Positions 1-3,972 of a stretch of DNA of 5,725 nt are shown one piece after another (position 1 is the first letter of the stretch; every line of letters starts with the position of its first letter). Below the pieces are notes generated by a model. That model searched no databases, was not told the DNA's origin, and saw only the letters and a list, made by a program, of their open reading frames with translations. A program made the translations under genes and the position numbers. Source of the DNA: Candidatus Njordarchaeota archaeon (lineage in GTDB: Archaea > Thermoproteota > JANJXX01 > Panguiarchaeales > Panguiarchaeaceae). The DNA lies in assembly GCA_029855985.1 (NCBI GenBank), contig JAGSHR010000118.1, forward strand, positions 1-5,725. Direction: 5' to 3'.

Positions 1-34
1 ATCGTCGGCAGCGTCAGATGTGTATAAGAGACAG
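1..34 (+). other. Illumina Nextera (Tn5) adapter left on the contig end
   Basis: Bases 2-34 match the Nextera read-1 transposase adapter. Its last 19 bases (16-34, AGATGTGTATAAGAGACAG) are the Tn5 mosaic end. The match is recognised from memory of the published adapter. This is library-preparation sequence and not phage DNA; genuine sequence begins at base 35. An open frame on the plus strand starts inside it at base 18 and begins MCIRDR, a typical artefact of untrimmed Nextera reads. The adapter also cuts short the real minus-strand gene that enters from 1409. Confidence 0.97.
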
Positions 35-1409
35 AAGTATACCCATCAGTCTCCAACCAGTTATGCAACCACCCTGCATGATTATTAACATCCCTCAGAT
101 AGACTTTTGCTCCTTGAAGCGGGTTCCCGCCGCTATCTGTGACTTTAATACTCAATTCATATCCTATGAAAATGTAATTACTATTCCTCCCGTATGTAGT
201 TCCAAGTGTTATTTTAGTTGGATTAAAATTTTCCGGATTAATAGCCCAGAACTCCATTCCTTGTGTGGCGTTTAAGATTATGCTGTCTTTAAAATCGAAC
301 CCTTTAAATCTTGCGTATAAAACAGATGTTCCGCCCAGCAATTGGTAATTACTACCTCTATCAGCATTTGTTGTTTGCTTTACATCATCCCACGTTACTT
401 TGCCGGTATAAACATAAAAATTATAACAAGCCATGTTTGACCTTCTAACCTGCCCCCTCGCATTCCCGTGGAAATACAAAGCCGATGTATCAGTTAAGGT
501 CATTTGACTGTCTTCGATATCCAACTCCCCAGCGATAGTGCAACCCACATAGCCATATCCATAACGCCACAACCTCGCGGCATTTTTCATCGTAACCTTG
601 CCATTCCAGTAAAGATATTGTCCATTCGCAAATCCATTATTCCACTTCAAGAAACTCCCGTCAAGATTTAACTCGCCATTATCCCTCACGATTATCTCAA
701 AACTCTCAAACCCAGTCCTTGGCTCTTTGCCAATTGTCAGCCTTGTCTTAAACGGTACGGTTAATTTCCCATTCCCTACTATCACATTAGCATTTATCAG
801 ATAATAAAGTCCATCATTAGTTTTCTCGACCAATCCATTTCCTAAACTCACATCGAAATTATAAATATCCTCCGGAGTATACTCATTCCCATCGCTAATA
901 TGGTAAGCATAATTGAACTGCTTCATTGTAGTTGTCCCATGCTTCCCGCCTTCGACTGAAGCAGTAACAGCAATTACTCTTAATCTTATCGAGTAACCCG
1001 AGCTCCAATAATCATTATTACACGGCCTATTTAGAGTTTGCCAATCGGTAGGCATATCCCACGTAATATCGTGTGTTCCAGTATTCTGTAAACCATTAGA
1101 GGGGTCGCTTAATCCAGGTAAACTTACCCAGCTTTTAGAAGTATAAGAATAATATTCCCAAGCATAGCTATAACCAGTTGCACTCACAGCAACATCAACA
1201 ACCAATCTCAACCCTTTAAACTTGTGAGCATGAGAACTATTAGAGGGATACCCGCAGTTAATAAAATAAAGAGCATCATCGGCCGCGATACTATCACTAA
1301 AAAAATCAATACCATCATCTGTTTGATAATAAAGATACCTTGTCCATGTGCCTCCGGAATAACGATAAAATACTGCCAGATCCTCTACTTTATTCCACTC
1401 AAGCGCCAA
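35..1409 (-). CDS. Large beta-rich tail or adhesin-like protein, 3' end missing
   Basis: A single minus-strand frame stays open from just after a TAA near 1417 down to the adapter junction, giving at least 458 codons. No ATG occurs before residue 119, so I choose the TTG at 1407-1409 (then ALEWNKVEDLAVFY). A GAGG lies 10 bases upstream, and the start overlaps the end of the 89-aa gene by 11 bases, as is usual here. Residues 1-160 are aromatic-rich and resemble a jelly-roll-type domain (WEYYSYTSKSWVSL, ITWDMPTDWQ). Residues about 200-410 are rich in G, N and short hydrophobic strands, as in beta-helix or fibre shafts. Residues 417-458 look like the start of an Ig-like or carboxypeptidase-regulatory-like domain (ELSIKVTDSGGNPLQGAKVYL). 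This suggests a secreted-surface or virion protein, such as a second fibre or adhesin. The exact role is not recognised. The C-terminus is missing because the contig ends in adapter. Confidence 0.85.
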
Positions 1410-1668
1410 TTTCCTTTAACCTCGCCTCTAATCCTTCTTTTTCGGCTATCATTACATCAATTTCGGCTTGTATCTCATTATTTTTGTTTATTACAGCTTC
1501 CTTGACATCCTCTTTCATCCCATCGTCAACAGCAACAAATTCTTTCTGCTTCGCCAGTATCATATTATCCAGCTCTTTTATCCTTTGTTTTGCTTCATCG
1601 ACATAGAACACTTCTACTGGCTTATCTAAAAAGAAACCGTATACACCGGGTTCAATTTCTTCCCACAC
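1399..1668 (-). CDS. 89-aa charged helical protein, GTG start
   Basis: The protein is 89 residues. The start is GTG at 1666-1668, preceded by a near-perfect AGGAGGG at 1673-1679 that lies inside the end of the upstream holin-like gene. The two coding regions overlap by 17 bases, so translation is probably coupled. Residues 1-25 form a short aromatic/acidic segment (WEEIEPGVYGFFLDKPVEVFYVD). Residues 25-87 are a highly charged, probably coiled-coil helix rich in E, K and I, with a GMKED break near residue 50. There is no signal peptide or membrane segment. I do not recognise the family. It lies directly before the large tail/adhesin-like gene, with an 11-base overlap, so a structural or chaperone-like role for that protein is possible but is only inference from position. 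Confidence 0.8.
   Translation of the reverse strand: MWEEIEPGVYGFFLDKPVEVFYVDEAKQRIKELDNMILAKQKEFVAVDDGMKEDVKEAVINKNNEIQAEIDVMIAEKEGLEARLKEIGA
1420..1423 (-). promoter_or_regulatory. Probable ribosome binding site for the TTG-started gene
   Basis: GAGG on the minus strand, inside the last codons of the 89-aa gene, lies 10 bases before the TTG at 1407-1409. A second purine run (AAAGGA) follows but is only 2 bases from the TTG. The choice of TTG rests on this site and on an in-frame TAA just upstream that excludes an earlier start. Confidence 0.5.
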
Positions 1669-1843
1669 TCTTCCCTCCTAACTTTTTAACAGTATCAATA
1701 ACCGACTGGCCGCCAATATATACCACGGTTATGATAAAGAAGTACTGCAACGGCTCAGTTTTGTTCTTAAAGAAAACCAGAAACGCAGTTAAGATTAACC
1801 ATACAACGAAGGCTATGAACTTTCTGCTTTTAAACTTGTGCAT
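1652..1843 (-). CDS. 63-aa two-membrane-segment protein, holin-like
   Basis: The chosen start is the ATG at 1841-1843 (MHKFKSRKFIAF), because AGGGAGGA lies 4 bases upstream. An in-frame ATG 30 bases earlier has no good SD and would overlap the preceding frame. Residues 9-25 and about 32-49 are hydrophobic and probably cross the membrane, with a short charged loop between them (FKNKTE). The tail is basic (KKLGGKSVGR). The layout of a short KFKSRKF leader, two helices and a YIGGQSVIDT-like end matches a type of small phage membrane protein found near lysis genes, as far as I recall. A holin role fits its size and its place next to the spanin-like genes and in the same cassette as the peptidase, but this is inferred. 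It overlaps the next gene by 17 bases. Confidence 0.8.
   Translation of the reverse strand: MHKFKSRKFIAFVVWLILTAFLVFFKNKTEPLQYFFIITVVYIGGQSVIDTVKKLGGKSVGRN
1673..1679 (-). promoter_or_regulatory. Shine-Dalgarno AGGAGGG deciding a GTG start
   Basis: AGGAGGG on the minus strand ends 4 bases before the GTG at 1666-1668. It is embedded in the Leu-Gly-Gly codons near the C-terminus of the holin-like gene. Its strength and spacing are why the GTG is taken as the start, although GTG is less common than ATG. Confidence 0.8.
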
Positions 1844-1847
1844 ATTA

Positions 1848-1855
1848 TCCTCCCT
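1848..1855 (-). promoter_or_regulatory. Shine-Dalgarno AGGGAGGA for the holin-like gene
   Basis: AGGGAGGA on the minus strand lies 4 bases before the ATG at 1841-1843. It shares two bases with the TAG stop (1854-1856) of the 140-aa frame. That tight packing suggests the 140-aa frame is the real upstream gene end. Confidence 0.8.
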
Positions 1856-2276
1856 ATTTAAATGATAAAACAAGCAGAACGATTAGTAAAACACTTGCTC
1901 CGGTATTACTCAATATTAAGTTCCTTTTTAAGTTCCTGTATCGCTTTTTTAATTTCTCGTACTCTATGGATAGCCTCTGATAGTTCGCTTGATACTCCCT
2001 CAAGGTCTTTTGATATTCCAGCAGTAATTTCCTTTGCTCTTTCAATTTGTTCTCGGTATTCTCTAATCTCGTTTTCGAGTTCTCCAATATTTTCCGCAAG
2101 TCTTCTATTTTGCTCTGATAATCTTTGATTGATCCTTGAATATTCAGCAAGTTGTTCTCTAACGCTGTTAAGTTCTGCTCGATATTCTTTATTGTTTCCT
2201 TTGGCGTTCCACCATAAACTAAAGAGAATGAAACACCCCACAATAAAAACACTAATAACAACTTTAACCCTCGCAT
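1854..2276 (-). CDS. 140-aa signal peptide / coiled coil / C-terminal membrane protein, overlapping the Rz-like gene in the +1 frame
   Basis: This frame starts at an ATG four bases after the start of the Rz-like gene (ATGAATG) and runs in the +1 frame for 140 codons. Residues 1-22 (MRGLKLLLVFLLWGVSFSL then VYGG) look like a cleavable secretion signal. Residues 27-119 are a long charged coiled coil rich in L, E, K and Y. Residues 121-138 form a hydrophobic C-terminal segment (SVLLIVLLVLSF). That segment is encoded mostly by DNA not shared with the other frame (1854-1905). The TAG stop touches the SD of the next gene. There is no Cys anywhere, so this is not a classical Rz1 lipoprotein. The topology is closer to a non-lipoprotein, unimolecular-spanin-like protein, and that reading is inference. 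Codon use (many GAG, TTA, TTG) differs from the neighbouring genes, as expected for a frame overprinted on an older one. Confidence 0.7.
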   Translation of the reverse strand: MRGLKLLLVFLLWGVSFSLVYGGTPKETIKNIEQNLTALENNLLNIQGSIKDYQSKIEDLRKILENSKTRLENTENKLKEQRKLLLEYQKTLREYQANYQRLSIEYEKLKKRYRNLKRNLILSNTGASVLLIVLLVLSFK

Positions 2277-2280
2277 TCAT
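1906..2280 (-). CDS. 124-aa Rz-like membrane-anchored coiled coil (probable inner-membrane spanin)
   Basis: Residues 5-24 (VKVVISVFIVGCFILFSLWW) form a single N-terminal membrane anchor after a short basic leader. The rest, about 30-122, is a continuous charged coiled coil (RVREIKKAIQELKKEL near the end). This is the architecture of lambda Rz-type inner-membrane spanins, which span the periplasm and, with an outer-membrane partner, break the outer membrane at lysis. The family link rests on topology, length and position. The start has GAGG 6 bases upstream. Its codon use (GAA, CTT, AGA) resembles the 94-aa gene upstream. Cys16 follows IVG, but it sits mid-helix and is unlikely to be a lipobox. 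The gene shares almost its whole length with the 140-aa frame, and either frame could still prove to be non-coding. Confidence 0.75.
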   Translation of the reverse strand: MNARVKVVISVFIVGCFILFSLWWNAKGNNKEYRAELNSVREQLAEYSRINQRLSEQNRRLAENIGELENEIREYREQIERAKEITAGISKDLEGVSSELSEAIHRVREIKKAIQELKKELNIE

Positions 2281-2283
2281 TTC

Positions 2284-2568
2284 TTACCTCAATTTTGCTA
2301 TGATAATATCCATCTTCTTGTTCAATTCTTTAAGCTGATTCTGGATTGTTCTAATTTCAACATCAGTTCTTGCCCTGCTTTCCCTCATCGAGGTTATAAG
2401 CTCTTCATGTCTTTCAAGCTGGTCTTGATACTTTTGCATAGTGTATTGAAGCTGCGCAATCCTTTCTTTGTTACTTGCTTTGATTACTCCAAAAGCAAGG
2501 CTTGCCATAGTTATGACTACCATTACGATGATTGAAATCCATCTTGCTGTAGCGCCGTTGTTGTTCAT
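2284..2568 (-). CDS. 94-aa membrane-anchored coiled-coil protein of the lysis region
   Basis: Residues 10-28 (WISIIVMVVITMASLAFGV) form one membrane segment after a polar leader (MNNNGATAR). Residues 33-92 form a heptad-like coiled coil (RTIQNQLKELNKKMDII). There is no Cys and no signal cleavage site. The start overlaps the stop of the 103-aa gene as ATGA (2565-2568), and AAGGAG lies 10 bases upstream inside that gene, so coupled re-initiation is likely. The shape matches small phage lysis accessory proteins (XhlA-like or Rz-like membrane coils). It could equally be a holin partner or a second inner-membrane spanin-like protein. The next gene begins 3 bases after its TAA. The function is inferred from topology and place only. 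Confidence 0.85.
   Translation of the reverse strand: MNNNGATARWISIIVMVVITMASLAFGVIKASNKERIAQLQYTMQKYQDQLERHEELITSMRESRARTDVEIRTIQNQLKELNKKMDIIIAKLR
2286..2290 (-). promoter_or_regulatory. Single ribosome binding site serving two overlapping start codons
   Basis: GAGGT on the minus strand, at the last codons and stop of the 94-aa gene. GAGG lies 6 bases before the ATG at 2278-2280 and 10 bases before the ATG at 2274-2276. Both spacings are within the normal working range. The two ATGs form ATGAATG, so one loaded ribosome could start in either frame. The ratio of the two products may be set here. Confidence 0.65.
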
Positions 2569-2876
2569 TTTTTCTTTTTCTCCTTTATGCCCAGTATTCT
2601 TGCTATCGAAGGCGTTACGCCTAAAAACTTCATAGCTCTACGAGCTATCCTCTTTTTCTCTTCCGGAGTTAACCCCTTGGCCTTTGGAAGAAGTTGCATA
2701 GCTTTCTGTGCATGGGCCTTGTCAGGCATTGGAAACCTGTATTTTGTTTCTCCTCCCCTTGGCCCGGGTTTATGTTCGATAATAGTCGCAGATCTCTTTC
2801 TCACACTCCTTTTTAAGCTGCGGCTTCCTCCAGGGTGCCTTTTCATTATTTTAGATGAGGACCTCAAAACTCCCAT
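2565..2876 (-). CDS. 103-aa highly basic phage protein with an FPMPDKAHA motif
   Basis: The N-terminal half (1-45) is Lys/Arg-rich and probably disordered (RSLKRSVRKRS). Residues 46-86 read RFPMPDKAHAQKAMQLLPKA and continue to a GLTPEEKKRIARRAMKFLG segment. This is a compact helical motif seen, as I recall, in many small phage proteins and resembling the C-terminal DUF6582-type pattern (FP, D..HA..A, AKG, A...LG). The protein ends in EKKKK. There are no membrane segments or signal peptide. Its charge suggests nucleic acid or acidic-protein binding, but no function is known to me. A perfect SD (AGGAGGTGAT) lies at the end of the preceding 48-aa gene. Both genes are in the same frame, separated by TGA TAA AGA. 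Confidence 0.85.
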   Translation of the reverse strand: MGVLRSSSKIMKRHPGGSRSLKRSVRKRSATIIEHKPGPRGGETKYRFPMPDKAHAQKAMQLLPKAKGLTPEEKKRIARRAMKFLGVTPSIARILGIKEKKKK

Positions 2877-2881
2877 TCTTT

Positions 2882-2891
2882 ATCACCTCCT
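2882..2891 (-). promoter_or_regulatory. Full-length Shine-Dalgarno AGGAGGTGAT
   Basis: AGGAGGTGAT on the minus strand is complementary to nearly the whole anti-SD tail of bacterial 16S rRNA. It is formed by the last two Arg codons (AGG AGG) and the stop codon (TGA) of the 48-aa gene. The core AGGAGG is 9 bases before the ATG at 2874-2876. It predicts strong translation of the 103-aa basic protein. Confidence 0.9.
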
Positions 2892-3029
2892 CTTTTTCTT
2901 TTTCTTTACTTCACCTTTGGTCCATTTCCCGCTTTTAGTTTTGCAAAGGCGAATGTACTTGCCACCCTTGAGGCTTTTTGTAACTACCTTGCCTCCTTCG
3001 GCAACGCATTTAAGGAAACTTCTCGGCAT
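2883..3029 (-). CDS. 48-aa basic protein with two cysteines and a Lys-rich tail
   Basis: A short gene read directly from the minus strand: ATG at 3027-3029, TGA at 2883-2885. It begins MPRSFLKCVAEGGKVVTKSL, continues KGGKYIRLCKTKSGKW and ends in KKKKKRR. Its start is one base after the TAA of the 60-aa gene, with GGGAGTGAT upstream as SD. The pattern CVxxGGxVxT, GKYxxxC, GxxxxGEVK recalls a class of tiny phage proteins that I remember from environmental phages; it has no known function. The two cysteines (C8, C29) might pair or bind metal, which is speculation. The position between two tightly packed genes and the good SD support it being a real gene despite its length. Confidence 0.75.
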   Translation of the reverse strand: MPRSFLKCVAEGGKVVTKSLKGGKYIRLCKTKSGKWTKGEVKKKKKRR

Positions 3030-3030
3030 T

Positions 3031-3213
3031 TTAATCACTCCCATTTAAAGGATCACGCTCTTTGTCAGCGAGTGTTATTCGGAACTTAATGTATTCACTA
3101 CAAAGAGCCTCTAATTCGGTAACACTCTTAATTAAGTCTTCTCCTTTGATGTCAGCTTCTTGAATCTTTTCAAAGGCCTCATCAAGCCGGTGCAAAAACT
3201 CGGTGTCAGTCAT
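3031..3213 (-). CDS. 60-aa acidic helical protein
   Basis: Sixty residues, almost all helix-forming (EFLHRLDEAFEKIQEA, then LIKSVTELEALCSEYIKF). There is no membrane segment or signal. It starts 8 bases inside the end of the peptidase gene (ATGACTGA overlap), with AAGGGA 8 bases upstream, which supports this ATG. It lies directly downstream of the putative endolysin, so translation is probably coupled. I do not recognise a family and assign no function. Only the packing, the SD and the absence of a competing gene support it. Confidence 0.75.
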   Translation of the reverse strand: MTDTEFLHRLDEAFEKIQEADIKGEDLIKSVTELEALCSEYIKFRITLADKERDPLNGSD

Positions 3214-3682
3214 CAGTTATTTCCCTTATGAAGTTTCTAAAATCATAGTAATATAACTGCTCAAAATCATATTTATGCGCTACCCATAAAGCCGCATATT
3301 TAGTTGGCCGCATATCAATGTGCCAGCCCGGATAAGGCTTCCAATCAGGGTAATAACCTATTCCATTGAACCTGAACTTCGTTATAACAAAATACGCTTC
3401 AATCGGGCTCAATCCTCTAAAGGCACCATCAATAGCTATCGAAAGGTGTCCATCAATCGCATAATGGTAACTATGGTCTTTGTGCTTCAAGAGGTTAATA
3501 TCATAGACAAGGAAAGCCCCTTTATCTTTCCCGAATTGTTCTTTAGCAAAGGATACCATCTCATCGATACGGTTCATAAAGATATAAGAAATCTCCTCGT
3601 ACTTTTCGAATATTAAGGTTCCATGTAAGCTCTTTTCTCTAAAACTGAAGTTGCTAAATGATTTAGCTTCCTTTCTGGTCAT
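3206..3682 (-). CDS. Probable M15-type zinc peptidase endolysin
   Basis: The 158-residue protein carries the signature of M15 (VanY/D-Ala-D-Ala carboxypeptidase-like) peptidases, which cut peptidoglycan cross-link peptides. SYH (residues 71-73) and IAID (82-85) would supply the first His and the Asp zinc ligands. FNGIGYYPDW (105-114) and WHIDMRP (120-126) match the conserved end, with H121 as the last ligand. The His-to-Asp spacing is longer than the usual SxHxxGxAxD if H73 is used; H79 is an alternative. There is no signal peptide, so export would need a holin, and a holin-like gene follows downstream. The start is the first ATG after an in-frame TAG. Its SD (AGGA, 14 bases upstream) is weak. 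It could also be a virion-associated peptidase. The family call is fairly secure; the lysis role is inferred from the neighbours. Confidence 0.75.
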   Translation of the reverse strand: MTRKEAKSFSNFSFREKSLHGTLIFEKYEEISYIFMNRIDEMVSFAKEQFGKDKGAFLVYDINLLKHKDHSYHYAIDGHLSIAIDGAFRGLSPIEAYFVITKFRFNGIGYYPDWKPYPGWHIDMRPTKYAALWVAHKYDFEQLYYYDFRNFIREITDD

Positions 3683-3684
3683 CC

Positions 3685-3948
3685 TTAAGTGCTAATTCCT
3701 TTCGTCATTTCTTCTTCGAATTTTTTATTACGCTCCTCTGCTGTTTCGATATTTAAAGTCTTTATTAATTCCAACTTCTCTTCATCAGTCATCTTGTCTG
3801 GTCTTCTGTCAGTTTTTTCCCATATTATCTGATTAGCTATAACACGAATTTTAGTTTTAACAAAATTCATGAGCCATTCTTGTATATCTACAATATCATA
3901 ACGTAAAACTTTTAATTCATTCTCTGAAAGGTTAATTTCAAAAATCAT
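3685..3948 (-). CDS. 87-aa phage protein with an ELKxLxxDIxDIQEW motif
   Basis: The N-terminal half reads MIFEINLSENELKVLRYDIV then DIQEWLMNFVKTKIRVI, an acidic-to-basic helical pattern. It resembles, from memory, small proteins that follow tail-fibre genes in environmental phages (ELK..L..DI.DI.EW...). The second half (MTDEEKLELIKTL and on) is a charged helix. There is no membrane segment, signal or catalytic motif. It starts 24 bases after the tail-fibre stop with a perfect AGGAGGT 5 bases upstream, so high expression is likely. Its position suggests a role in fibre assembly or virion structure, but this is inference. No function is known to me. Confidence 0.85.
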   Translation of the reverse strand: MIFEINLSENELKVLRYDIVDIQEWLMNFVKTKIRVIANQIIWEKTDRRPDKMTDEEKLELIKTLNIETAEERNKKFEEEMTKGIST

Positions 3949-3953
3949 TTTTT

Positions 3954-3960
3954 ACCTCCT
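3954..3960 (-). promoter_or_regulatory. Shine-Dalgarno AGGAGGT for the 87-aa gene
   Basis: AGGAGGT on the minus strand is 5 bases before the ATG at 3946-3948. It lies in one of the very few non-coding gaps of the window (3949-3972). Confidence 0.9.
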
Positions 3961-3972
3961 CTATCCTTTTAA

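Noticed and set aside
18..275. Plus-strand 85-aa open frame beginning MCIRDR
   Set aside because: It starts inside the Nextera adapter and runs antisense to the long minus-strand gene; no ribosome binding site of biological origin.
1224..1865. Three plus-strand frames of 88-93 codons between 1224 and 1865
   Set aside because: All lie antisense to genes with good SD sites and coupled ends on the minus strand; low-complexity composition and no SD support.
1844..1873. Ten-residue N-terminal extension of the holin-like protein
   Set aside because: The earlier ATG lacks a good SD, while AGGGAGGA sits just before the internal ATG at 1841-1843.
1862..2128. Plus-strand Ser-rich 88-aa frame over the dual-coding locus
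   Set aside because: Its composition is explained by the reverse complement of Glu/Arg/Leu-rich coiled-coil codons; no SD and no relation to neighbouring genes.
2230..2245. Possible lipobox IVGC in the Rz-like protein
   Set aside because: The Cys lies in the middle of a continuous hydrophobic helix (FILF follows), so it fits a membrane anchor better than a lipoprotein cleavage site.
2587..3048. Plus-strand 153-aa open frame rich in Phe and Leu
   Set aside because: It is antisense to two Lys-rich genes (AAA and AAG read as TTT and CTT), has no SD, and the opposite strand holds a well-packed operon.
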